Notes: generated from the letters alone by a model not told the origin. DNA of 8,362 bases from Deltaproteobacteria bacterium (GCA_026996955.1 JALWJV010000006.1:1-8362), one strand, 5' to 3'. Positions 1 through 7,481 are shown, numbered from the stretch's first letter. A program made the numbers and translations.

Positions 1-140
1 TATAGCTTTCCAGTTTTGAAACCCTTCGGGATTGCCGTATTTACTGCATCTCCTTTGTCAGAGGAATCCCCATATAGCCGACTATTATGGGAATTCCTCT
101 TTCGCGGATATGCAGCAAATCCGACAAGCGCTCAATCTGG
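1..140 (+). repeat. Direct repeat copy 1 (left copy, ~140 bp)
   Basis: This stretch aligns with 3621-3758 in the same orientation at roughly 79% identity (counted by eye), with one net 2-nt indel near position 75-92. The best core is 11-47 against 3631-3667, with only two mismatches in 37 bases; it includes the shared string acccttcggg. The copy starts at or beyond the left window edge, so its true left end is unknown. It lies in the leader of the 1098-residue gene. On the minus strand both copies can be read with a similar peptide (PII-V/I-GY-M/L-G), but neither gives a convincing gene, so a dispersed intergenic repeat or the remnant of one small gene is the likeliest reading. Confidence 0.75.
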
Positions 141-238
141 GTCCCGTTATGTGAAGCCGCTGAGATGCTCCGGATACGGGCCCCTGGAACGAGATTCTCC
201 CTTGCGGTGTCATTCTTTGTCCTTGTTTAGGTTTAGAG

Positions 239-3200
239 ATGGAACAGAAAAAATCCGGAGCACTGTTTCCGGTCTCAGGTGGCATTCTTCTTTTCACATT
301 GATTTTCGGTGCCCTGTTTGTTACCCAGAAACCTTTCCATGTGAAAAGGACAAGCGGTATCTTAAAGTGCCCCGAGCATTCCCAAGGCACTGGCGTACCG
401 GCCCGACTCTGGCAGGACCCGTTTGCTGCTGTGGAACAGGCAGCCCTTGAAAGTAAAAGCCATCCCTCTTACCCTTTAGAAGGGCACAGGCCCATGAACC
501 TGCGTATCTGCGTTTCCCGTATCCTTGGCGAGGGTTACAGTGTGGATGTAGCAGGCATATGGGTCTGGGGCGGACCCCGGGCTGAATCAGTGGAATGGAG
601 AATTCGTTGCCGCTATGCTGCTCTTTCAGCCCTTGGTGCAATTGGCTTTCGTCCGGATGACGCCAGTCATGTGGGCTATGTACTGTACACCCCTGCAAGA
701 TTCCTAAAACCGCTCCCGCACTCACCTGATCCTCTCCCATCCCATAAACATGACTCTCCTCATAAAGTCCCTGTTCCTTACGAGTGGTTTACGGCTGGAG
801 GTCATGAGCGGCGCAAGGTACTCTTACTATGGTTGGATACAGAAGCGTTTCCTGGTTCTGCCATGGATGATATATGCAGGCTCAGGGGCGGTATAATGCC
901 TGATGGTGCCGACAATACAAGGTTTATGCTCATTGGCCCGGGTAGCTCTAATGATTTAAGGTCCATGATCAGCTGGGCTCAGTCTATCTCACAACAGGAC
1001 CGACAATCCCGCCAATACAGCCTGGAAAATACAATGATTTACTCTCCGTTTGCCACAGTGGACTATTCTGCCGGTTCCATCAAATCTGTGCTGCCAGACA
1101 GCTCAGGTGACCCTGCCCGGCTCTTTCAGCAGGCCGCGGGGATCAGATTTGTACGAACCATACATGAAGACGGTGAGCTTGCCGAAGCCATGCGCAGGGA
1201 GCTGATGCGCCGGGGCATTAACCCTGCGAAAGACAGGATAGCCCTGGTCTCTGAATGGGATTCCATTTACGCCTCAGAGCTTATGGACACCTTTCAGCAG
1301 GTTTTCAATTCCAGTGGAGGTACATATTCTGACCACGAAAGGCACATATTCCGGTACTGCTATATGCGAGGGCTTGATGGCGTGGTCCCGGGCAACGCAG
1401 CATCTTTAACGGTTTCTTCCACTAAGAAATCAGATTCCAACGGAAAAAACAGTGACCACAACACAAAGGCTATTGAGAAACCAGTGGGGCAGAGCCAGTA
1501 TGATTACCTGAGACGCATGGGCAAGGTCCTGGCCAGAGAGGAAAATCTCAGGGCCGTGGGTGTGCTTGGGAGCGATGTTTACGACAAGCTGCTGGTGCTT
1601 GAGGCCCTGCATGATCTGCTGCCCGATGTAATCTTTTTCACCACGGACCTCGATGCCCGGTACTTTCACCCGGCGTACAGCAAATGGAGCCGGAATCTGT
1701 TGGTAGTCTCTTCTCTCGGACTCGAGCTTGCCCGCCGGTATCAGAAGACAATTCCTCCGTTCAGGAGCGTTTACCAGACCTCTCTTTTTTTGACACTGCA
1801 GAAGGCGCTGGAATTCAATGGGGCTTCCCCTGACCAGAGGGATTTTGACCTGATGCTGAACCAGCCCAGGATATTTGAAACAGGTATCGGTGAGGCCTAT
1901 GACATAAGCATAAATGACCCTAGGCACAAATTGTTCAGTGTGCAGCCGCCAGTGTATCACAGCACCTGGTTACAGCGTAATACCACGGTAATGATGTGGC
2001 TTACTCTGCTGTTATTTTTGCTTCCTCCTATTTATCTACTCTTTGATTCAATCATTGACGTACAGGCCCTCTTTGGTGACAGAGAAGAGTTTACCGGCGT
2101 GGTTTCCCGTGCCTTTAAGGCCTTTTTGCGTGGCGGTACAGGGGGGCGGAGAAACATTTCATCATTTAATATTCAGAACGAGGAACCACTGCCATCTATC
2201 CCCTGGAAGTTCTGGGCCGCTTCCATTTTTGTGCTATGCGGTTTCATGATATTGAAATGCTGCCTCACCTCCGATATTTACCGTTCACAGGGATGGCTTG
2301 CCAAATCTACTGTTTATATCTTTATTTCATTTTGTATCATTTCATTTCCACTCTTCTTCCTGATGTCTGCTCAACTTCTTAAACCCGATAGGTATCAGGC
2401 CCGTATTTATCAGGATTCAGTCCAGTCAGAGCAGGGAATTGGTGGAGTGCCTTTCTTTCGTTTCAATCCGACCCCACTGCCGTGGAAATTTTGGATCGGT
2501 ATGGCGCTCTCTACTATCCTTACCGGTCTGCTACTCTACATAGTGGTCTCAAGGCAGGTCACAGGAGGAGAGCCATTTGTGCTCACAGGAGGTATCAGTA
2601 TATGGCCGTCCACCTTCCTCTTGTTTTTTGCAGGTATCCTTGCAATCTTCCTGCTTTATCATGCTTCGTTCTCCCTGCAGACCAATATTTCTTCTATTCC
2701 TGGCAGGTTCTGTGCCCGATGCAGTCTCAAGGGTGGAGCTGCCCATAAGTGCCTGAATACTGACTGGCACAACTATGTCAGACGCTGCACGCCGTCTCTG
2801 AGGCTCTGGCGGGTTTTTGTACTGTGGCTGGGTTATTTTATTGCCGCCTGGCTGATGGTCAGGCTGGATCGCCCGTTTATTCCATTCAGGGGCCAGGCGG
2901 CTTTTATAATGAACAGCGCGGCAGTGGCAATTTCTGTTCTACCCATGCTTTTTCTGGTGTTGTGGGTGGCTGATACAACCAAGATGTGCAGCCGTCTTGC
3001 GGATGATATGCTGGAAGGACGCAGTGAGAATAACCGGTGGTGCAGTCACATGAGCGCGGGAAAGGGGTACGTACCTGTGAATTCTCCCGGGATATCCGGC
3101 TCGTGGTTTAATATCTTTCTCATAGCCCATCACAGCGAAGCCATAGTCCACTTGGTATATTTCCCCATGATGGTGATTATTGTCATGTTGATTGCCAGAC

Positions 3201-3535
3201 TATCATATTTTGACAGGACTGATACACCTCTTGGGCTGGCAATGGTGATTGCGGTTACCATGATGCATGCGATTATATGGCCTGCCAGGCTGCGGATAGC
3301 GGCCGAGCGATTCCGGCGCCAGGTACTGGATGAATTTCATCAGGCACTGATAATGGCCAAAGGGCGCAAGGATGATGTGGAGGCCGGACAACTTGGCGAG
3401 ATGATAGAGTATGTCAAGGCACTTGACAGAGGGGCATTCAGGCCGTTCAGCCAGCAACCGTGGGTGCATGTTGTCTTGACCATGTTCGGAGGAGGAGGAG
3501 GGTACACAATACTGACATACTTGAACATGCAATAG
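239..3535 (+). CDS. Large polytopic membrane protein with N-terminal receptor-like domain, function unknown
   Basis: The product has 1098 residues and I do not recognise a named gene. The start is forced: the frame is closed by TGA at 161-163 and no ATG, GTG or TTG lies between that stop and the ATG at 239. A weak TAGG sits 7 bases upstream. An N-terminal hydrophobic anchor (about 10-29) is followed by a large, probably extracytoplasmic region to about 570. Within 190-520 the alternating strand/helix pattern (KVLLLWLD, FMLIGPGSS, RIALVSEWDSIY, AVGVLGSDVYDKLLVL, VIFFTTDLDARY, NLLVVSSLGLEL) resembles a type 1 periplasmic-binding fold, so ligand sensing is plausible but inferred. A polar, Ser/Lys/Asn-rich linker lies near 388-420. 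Then come about ten helices near 582-604, 656-676, 690-712, 750-770, 789-808, 855-875, 887-911, 964-988, 997-1015 and 1075-1094. The motif PWKFW recurs at 655-659 and 748-752 ahead of two of them. Cysteines 825, 828, 838 and 850 cluster in one loop. The gene is convergent with the zor operon and flanked by direct repeats. It is certainly coding; its function is open. Confidence 0.9.
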   Translation: MEQKKSGALFPVSGGILLFTLIFGALFVTQKPFHVKRTSGILKCPEHSQGTGVPARLWQDPFAAVEQAALESKSHPSYPLEGHRPMNLRICVSRILGEGYSVDVAGIWVWGGPRAESVEWRIRCRYAALSALGAIGFRPDDASHVGYVLYTPARFLKPLPHSPDPLPSHKHDSPHKVPVPYEWFTAGGHERRKVLLLWLDTEAFPGSAMDDICRLRGGIMPDGADNTRFMLIGPGSSNDLRSMISWAQSISQQDRQSRQYSLENTMIYSPFATVDYSAGSIKSVLPDSSGDPARLFQQAAGIRFVRTIHEDGELAEAMRRELMRRGINPAKDRIALVSEWDSIYASELMDTFQQVFNSSGGTYSDHERHIFRYCYMRGLDGVVPGNAASLTVSSTKKSDSNGKNSDHNTKAIEKPVGQSQYDYLRRMGKVLAREENLRAVGVLGSDVYDKLLVLEALHDLLPDVIFFTTDLDARYFHPAYSKWSRNLLVVSSLGLELARRYQKTIPPFRSVYQTSLFLTLQKALEFNGASPDQRDFDLMLNQPRIFETGIGEAYDISINDPRHKLFSVQPPVYHSTWLQRNTTVMMWLTLLLFLLPPIYLLFDSIIDVQALFGDREEFTGVVSRAFKAFLRGGTGGRRNISSFNIQNEEPLPSIPWKFWAASIFVLCGFMILKCCLTSDIYRSQGWLAKSTVYIFISFCIISFPLFFLMSAQLLKPDRYQARIYQDSVQSEQGIGGVPFFRFNPTPLPWKFWIGMALSTILTGLLLYIVVSRQVTGGEPFVLTGGISIWPSTFLLFFAGILAIFLLYHASFSLQTNISSIPGRFCARCSLKGGAAHKCLNTDWHNYVRRCTPSLRLWRVFVLWLGYFIAAWLMVRLDRPFIPFRGQAAFIMNSAAVAISVLPMLFLVLWVADTTKMCSRLADDMLEGRSENNRWCSHMSAGKGYVPVNSPGISGSWFNIFLIAHHSEAIVHLVYFPMMVIIVMLIARLSYFDRTDTPLGLAMVIAVTMMHAIIWPARLRIAAERFRRQVLDEFHQALIMAKGRKDDVEAGQLGEMIEYVKALDRGAFRPFSQQPWVHVVLTMFGGGGGYTILTYLNMQ

Positions 3536-3910
3536 GGGCTGTTCGATATGCGACCTGGATTGAGCGTTTCAAAACCTGGAAAATTGTTTTGTTAACGAAA
3601 TTAAAAGGACTTATATCGATTCTTGCTTTCCAGCTTTGAAACCCTTCGGGATTTCCGTATTTACTGCTCATCCTTTGCCAAAAGAATCCCAGATATCCGA
3701 TTATTATAGGGTTCCTCTTGCTCGAGCATGCAGGAAACCTGACAATCGCTTAATCCAGATAATATCATTTTAGCCTGCTGCCTTATGACTGTTAAATTCG
3801 TACGTAAAAGATTGCTGGGCCATCCTGAATTGCCTGTATGTGTGATCCTGCATTTTTAACGTCAGGTGCTTATGATAAAACAGCCAAAAAATCGCTGAAT
3901 TTCACACCCA
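3536..3910. other. Intergenic region between two convergent genes
   Basis: This 375-bp stretch separates the TAG stop of the 1098-residue gene from the TAA that closes the extended zorE frame. It contains the second repeat copy (3621-3758). I see no tRNA, strong terminator or convincing small gene here. The best short reading, 24 codons at 3786-3860 (+), has no ribosome binding site. After the TAG at 3533-3535, the frame of the upstream gene stays open only to TAA at 3593-3595. Confidence 0.6.
3621..3758 (+). repeat. Direct repeat copy 2 (right copy)
   Basis: This is the partner of 1-140, in the same orientation, with identity strongest over 3631-3667 and extending to about 3758, where it corresponds to position 140. 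It lies 85 bp downstream of the stop codon of the 1098-residue gene. Beyond 3758 (and beyond 140 in copy 1) I see no further similarity. The pair encloses about 3.5 kb holding a single gene. The ~20% divergence suggests an old duplication, or two members of a dispersed family, rather than a fresh target-site duplication. Confidence 0.75.
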
Positions 3911-4198
3911 TTAACGACGTAAAAGAGCTGCAAATTTTTCCGGCGCATCCAGCACCTCAATCATTTCCCACGCGCTCCACTTATGGCGCTTTGTAACTAT
4001 CTTGCCCTCAGGGGCTGACACGACGGCAATCTGCCGGTCAGACTACGCGAATTTCATCACACAGTTTTCCTCCTTAAATACATAGCCCGCCCCCAGTACC
4101 GAAAACTCATTATTTTGACACATTCTCACCACACCTTCCACCGCCGGGTCAACGAGAGCCAGAACATTACGCCACATACCGTCAGAGCCAATACCCTG
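3911..4198 (-). pseudogene. zorE: In-frame continuation of zorE beyond an amber codon, with a second internal TAG
   Basis: Directly after the TAG that ends the HNH ORF, the same minus-strand frame runs on without TAA or TGA for 51 codons (4198-4046), meets a second TAG at 4043-4045, and continues 43 codons to TAA at 3911-3913. The full frame from 5035 would be 374 codons. The extension looks coding: balanced composition, with hydrophobic stretches such as NVLALVDPAVEGVV and RQIAVV and an orderly C-terminus ending FAALLRR. Each amber is one substitution from a sensible codon: CAG (Gln) at codon 279, and TGG (Trp) or CAG at codon 331, where FA-W-SDRQIAVV would read naturally. A random 94-codon stretch lacks TAA and TGA only about 5% of the time. 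The likely explanations are decay of the zorE C-terminus or amber readthrough; sequencing error at two sites is less likely. No independent start is evident; an ATG at codon 286 has no clear ribosome binding site. Confidence 0.7.
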
Positions 4199-5035
4199 CT
4201 AGTGCCGTAAACGGTTAATAAGCTGCATCTGCTGATGTGAAATGAAAATATGTTCATGACTGGCCTGTTTACGATGGCAATCAACACACAATACCTTCAG
4301 ATTAGATGGTCTGTTATCACTCTTGTGTCCATTGATGTGGTGGACATGAAGCAAGTTCCTGTGATCAGTAGGCTGAACGCCACACTGTTCGCACCTAAAG
4401 CCCCGTTCCGCCTTGATGTTCCTGGATACGAGCTTCCAGTCCTCGGTGTACTGGGCATCATCATCTTTTGCATGATGCGGCAGATATTTGAAACAAGAAC
4501 TGTACTGCTTGAAAAATTCTTCAATACTGAAATTTTTCCATATAACATTACACGGCACATCACTTCCCGACATAAAACCCTTATAGTTCAGCTTTTTCAG
4601 ACAGTTTTTACATACCATCAACCTCGCCCTGCCGGACACCTTCTCATTTGTAAATGAATCAAAACCTGAGATTTCAAACTCTCCACTCAAATCATTGGTT
4701 ACGAAATAACGATCAAAACGTTTTTTGGTGCGCATCTCCTGCAGGGTCTTACATTCAGTCACATGGAAGCGACGAGCATTCTTAGCATCTTCAAGTGCCG
4801 CTGTAACACGGCTACCATGGTCCTTTATGTAAAGGAGAACTTGTCTTCCCTGATATGACAGGACCCCTCTCTCACAGGAAATATCCTCCAGGGAAATCTC
4901 CAACCCTTTCCCCAAGTCGATGTCTATAGGTTCCATTGGCCTTTGAATGATATTCAACGTAAAATCGACATAGGCCGCTTTCATCTGCTCCACGCAGCCG
5001 TGCAATTTACTAAAATCCACTCGAAGTTTTACCAT
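4199..5035 (-). CDS. zorE: ZorE-like HNH endonuclease, effector of Zorya type II (reading frame to first amber)
   Basis: This 278-residue nuclease is the third gene of the zorA-zorB-zorE operon, the order that defines Zorya type II. The HNH (beta-beta-alpha metal) module lies at about 213-256: zinc-type pairs C215/C218 and C250/C253 bracket the catalytic segment H230-x-H232-H233-I-N-G, followed by the Asn-containing N241...N245-L-K-V-L-C and H254. Upstream, another CxxC pair (C142/C145, in VCKNCLKKLNYKGF) belongs to a domain often found N-terminal to HNH modules in this kind of protein. No signal peptide or membrane segment is seen, so it should be cytosolic, acting on invading DNA when the ZorAB motor senses infection. 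The ATG at 5033-5035 lies 26 nt inside zorB and has AGAGGG 5 bases upstream, so this start is well supported. The stop is TAG, and the frame continues downstream as a plausible C-terminus; the 278-residue form may therefore be a truncated product. The nuclease core itself is intact. Confidence 0.85.
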   Translation of the reverse strand: MVKLRVDFSKLHGCVEQMKAAYVDFTLNIIQRPMEPIDIDLGKGLEISLEDISCERGVLSYQGRQVLLYIKDHGSRVTAALEDAKNARRFHVTECKTLQEMRTKKRFDRYFVTNDLSGEFEISGFDSFTNEKVSGRARLMVCKNCLKKLNYKGFMSGSDVPCNVIWKNFSIEEFFKQYSSCFKYLPHHAKDDDAQYTEDWKLVSRNIKAERGFRCEQCGVQPTDHRNLLHVHHINGHKSDNRPSNLKVLCVDCHRKQASHEHIFISHQQMQLINRLRH

Positions 5036-5753
5036 ACTTGCCCTCTATGATCTTGCGGATTTGGGTCTCCGCATTTGTAATTACGCGGAAGCTGACACGC
5101 CTGGAGGCCTCCAGGTCCTCCTTTCCATCCGTGGTCAACTTAAGATGAGAAGATGAGAAGCCGACTGCCGCAATGGTTTTCTTTATCCATGGCCGGTCAT
5201 TTCCAACCTGGTCCAACTGGTAAACATACTCAAGCACCGACCTTGTACGACCTTGTGACAGGGCCATATTTTTGAAATATGCCTCATCTTCGCTGATGCT
5301 GCTATTCCATACGCTGCTGGTATGTCCCTCTATACGGATCTCCTGGATCGAATCACGAAAATTCTTTAATATCCCCAGGTAGCGAGGGAAGAAATCAGAA
5401 AGGATATGCTTGAACCTCAGCTTCAAATTGATTTTCCCCCGGTCAAAAAGCACCTCTGGAGAAAGAAACTCCACCGACAGAGTGGTGCGGTCAATTTTCG
5501 CTCCCCACTTTTCTAAGTCATCTTCGAACTCATCCAGTAACGCCTGATAAAGAGCTACCTGATTCTGCTCGTAAGCAACCGCCACCTCCTGAATCTTATC
5601 ACGCTCCATGAAGGCCGAGCGCATAAGTGAAATGGAGATGAACAGAAATACCATCATAAGTCCGGCCATAAGGTCACTGATGGATATCCAGTGTTCTCCC
5701 GCCTCGACGTTTTGGAGGTCAAGTCCGTTGTTATAACCTTTTTCAACAGCCAT
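5010..5753 (-). CDS. zorB: ZorB, MotB/OmpA-like peptidoglycan-anchored stator subunit of Zorya
   Basis: The product has 247 residues. A short cytosolic N-terminus leads to HWISISDLMAGLMMVFLFI (21-39), the hallmark MotB-type transmembrane helix; Asp27 at its start is the expected ion-carrying residue of the proton channel formed with ZorA. A periplasmic linker helix follows (about 50-85), then an OmpA/MotB-like peptidoglycan-binding domain at about 95-225. Typical signatures there are VLFDRGKINL (101-110), IEGHTSS (141-147), LSQGRTRSVLEYV (165-177) and LEASRRVSFRV (214-224). The usual GHTD of OmpA reads GHTS here. The ATG overlaps the zorA stop as TGATG, giving tight translational coupling; AGGG lies 4 bases upstream and a stronger AGGAGGG about 13 bases upstream. 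The gene ends in TAG followed immediately by an in-frame TAA, and its last 26 nt overlap the start of zorE. ZorB anchors the ZorA motor to the cell wall and is required for sensing in characterised Zorya systems. Confidence 0.93.
   Translation of the reverse strand: MAVEKGYNNGLDLQNVEAGEHWISISDLMAGLMMVFLFISISLMRSAFMERDKIQEVAVAYEQNQVALYQALLDEFEDDLEKWGAKIDRTTLSVEFLSPEVLFDRGKINLKLRFKHILSDFFPRYLGILKNFRDSIQEIRIEGHTSSVWNSSISEDEAYFKNMALSQGRTRSVLEYVYQLDQVGNDRPWIKKTIAAVGFSSSHLKLTTDGKEDLEASRRVSFRVITNAETQIRKIIEGKYGKTSSGF
5041..5046 (-). promoter_or_regulatory. Ribosome binding site deciding the zorE start
   Basis: The minus strand reads AGAGGG here, 5 bases before the ATG at 5033-5035. It lies within the zorB coding sequence and supports a zorE start that overlaps zorB by 26 nt. 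Confidence 0.7.
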
Positions 5754-7468
5754 CAGACCCTAACTTCCCTCCTGACAATCCTATCCATAGCCTTGACCAG
5801 TTTTTCGTAATCTCTTGTGAACTGATTACTGATACTTGCCAGAGCCTGGCCCATCTCAGTCATGACGCGCTCGATTTCCCGCTGCATTGCCTGGTCGATG
5901 GCCGACATCTGGTTATTTATACTATCACCCGTGCGCTCTACAGCAGTCTTGATTGCTGCCGTAACGCCTTCCAGCGCCCGATTTGCCTCACTCGTCTGTG
6001 TCTGGAACACCTCTTCAAGAGTTGATTCCATGCGTCGCTGCATCTGTTCGATGGAGTCTGCCACCCGCTTCTGAATGTCAACTACATCCTTCCGGAGTTG
6101 CTCTCCGGCCTGGTGTGCAGCCTTGGTCATAGATTTTGCCTCCTCGCTGAGCTGGTTGTAACTCTCTACAAGGACACCTGCCATGTTGCGGATATTATTG
6201 TTCATCTCTTCAGCCATGCCGGTAAGACTGGTACTCAAAGCATGGGTATTCTTTTCAAATTCCTTCACGCCGGTTGCCAGCGTATTGGCTAACAGGTCAG
6301 TCGATTGGAGCAAGCCATCCTTTAATCCCTTTGTGCTATCCGCAATGGTCTTGTTAAGCTCCTCACCACTGCGTTGTAAACCTTCAATCAACACCTTGGT
6401 TCCATCTGCCACGCCACTGGTCATTTCATCAATACGTTTACCTATCTCAGGCACTGCATCCACAGCCTTGTCCCGCACCTGGACGAAAGCATCAAGGTGA
6501 TTGCTGAGTTCCTGGATCTGATGCTGATTGACCTTAACCACATCACTTAACTGGTCCATGACTTCCGGAATTTTCTGAGATTCCTCACTTATGCGGACCA
6601 GAGAGCTCTCAGTAGCAGTGATTGCCTCAACACTTTTCTGGTAATTCTCTTGCATCTGGGCTAGCTGTTCACGGTAATTTCCCTGCCATTTGACCAGACG
6701 CTGGACCGACGCATCCAGCGCCTTGAAATTCTCACCAAATTGCTCGGTCAGGTTTTTATTAAAATCAACGATGACTTCTTTAAGCGCATTTATCACCTGT
6801 TCGGTAGCAGATTTCGACAGCATCTCACCAAAAGCTTCCATATGCTGCCAGAGATCCCTTGCAAAGCTTTGAAAATGCTCGCGCTGTTGTTCCGACAACC
6901 CATGAAGCGAATTAAGCAGTTGTACACCCAGCTTCGACTGCTCCTGTACCGCACGTGCATGGTCGTTGACATCGCTTCGCAACAGCTTGAGCTGACCAGC
7001 AAGGCTACTCTCTTCTTCCCCGGCAACGGCTTTGCGCAAAGCATCCAAACCCTGGTTCTGTTTGTCCATCGCTTCCAGAAGCGCCTGGCCGATATCTTTT
7101 TCTGCCTTACCGCCTTGGCGCACCCCCAACAAAGATGTAGCGCTAAGGAACTTAAACACGATGGCACTACCCATACCTACCAGGCTGGTAATGAATGCTG
7201 TCTTCAAGCCCTCCAGCAACAGGGAAATGCTGTTATCAATATCATTGGGGTCGAAATCCATGAGTCCGACCACAATGCCAACAAAAGTACCTAAAATCCC
7301 AAGTGAGATGAGCAGGCCGGGGGTAGATACCACCAGCCCTTTAAATTGCCGAAAAATACCCGCACCCAGCGAAACTAGAAATAGAACGGCGATGACCCAG
7401 AGGAATATTTCTGTGACATTATCCGCCGGGAGGGTACGGAGGGTATTCTCCAGATAAGTGCTGATCAT
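5753..7468 (-). CDS. zorA: ZorA, MotA/ExbB-like motor subunit with long cytoplasmic coiled-coil tail
   Basis: The product has 571 residues. Three membrane helices lie near 20-39, 50-70 and 84-108. The second carries STPGLLISLGILGTFVGIVV, and the third region reads LLLEGLKTAFITSLVGMGS; both are characteristic of the MotA/TolQ/ExbB proton-channel family. From about 120 to 565 the protein is an almost unbroken, Gln/Glu/Lys/Ser-rich helical coiled coil without a second domain. This matches the long intracellular tail of ZorA, thought to relay envelope disturbance by phage to the effector. It is shorter than the E. coli type I protein (about 730 residues, as I recall). It is the first gene of the operon: ATG at 7466-7468 with GGAG 9 bases upstream, and a TGA stop overlapping the zorB ATG by one base. 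No earlier start is needed, because the N-terminus already precedes the first helix. Confidence 0.93.
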   Translation of the reverse strand: MISTYLENTLRTLPADNVTEIFLWVIAVLFLVSLGAGIFRQFKGLVVSTPGLLISLGILGTFVGIVVGLMDFDPNDIDNSISLLLEGLKTAFITSLVGMGSAIVFKFLSATSLLGVRQGGKAEKDIGQALLEAMDKQNQGLDALRKAVAGEEESSLAGQLKLLRSDVNDHARAVQEQSKLGVQLLNSLHGLSEQQREHFQSFARDLWQHMEAFGEMLSKSATEQVINALKEVIVDFNKNLTEQFGENFKALDASVQRLVKWQGNYREQLAQMQENYQKSVEAITATESSLVRISEESQKIPEVMDQLSDVVKVNQHQIQELSNHLDAFVQVRDKAVDAVPEIGKRIDEMTSGVADGTKVLIEGLQRSGEELNKTIADSTKGLKDGLLQSTDLLANTLATGVKEFEKNTHALSTSLTGMAEEMNNNIRNMAGVLVESYNQLSEEAKSMTKAAHQAGEQLRKDVVDIQKRVADSIEQMQRRMESTLEEVFQTQTSEANRALEGVTAAIKTAVERTGDSINNQMSAIDQAMQREIERVMTEMGQALASISNQFTRDYEKLVKAMDRIVRREVRV

Positions 7469-7477
7469 GTTGTTTTA

Positions 7478-7481
7478 CTCC
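7478..7481 (-). promoter_or_regulatory. Ribosome binding site of zorA
   Basis: The minus strand reads GGAG, followed by a 9-base spacer and the ATG at 7466-7468. It is the only good site near the start and marks the head of the zor operon. I found no convincing sigma-70 promoter upstream. Confidence 0.6.

Noticed and set aside
16..450. 144-codon plus-strand ORF at the left edge
   Set aside because: It begins at TTG inside the repeat, overlaps the start of the 1098-residue gene in another frame, and its sequence diverges from the equivalent frame in repeat copy 2 after about 20 residues, so it does not look conserved.
1430..1960. 176-codon minus-strand ORF within the 1098-residue gene
   Set aside because: It is a shadow of a well-supported coding frame, with no ribosome binding site or recognisable domain.
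3786..3860. 24-codon plus-strand ORF in the convergent intergenic region
   Set aside because: Too short, no ribosome binding site and no recognisable motif; the opposite-strand 28-codon reading at the same place is no better.
3874..3897. Possible terminator after the extended zorE stop (CAGC/GCTG stem followed by TTTTAT on the minus strand)
   Set aside because: The stem is only 4 bp with a 9-nt loop, too weak to call.
6740..7294. 184-codon plus-strand ORF opposite zorA
   Set aside because: It is antisense to the coiled-coil and membrane-coding part of zorA, whose family assignment is secure; its composition reflects the complementary frame.
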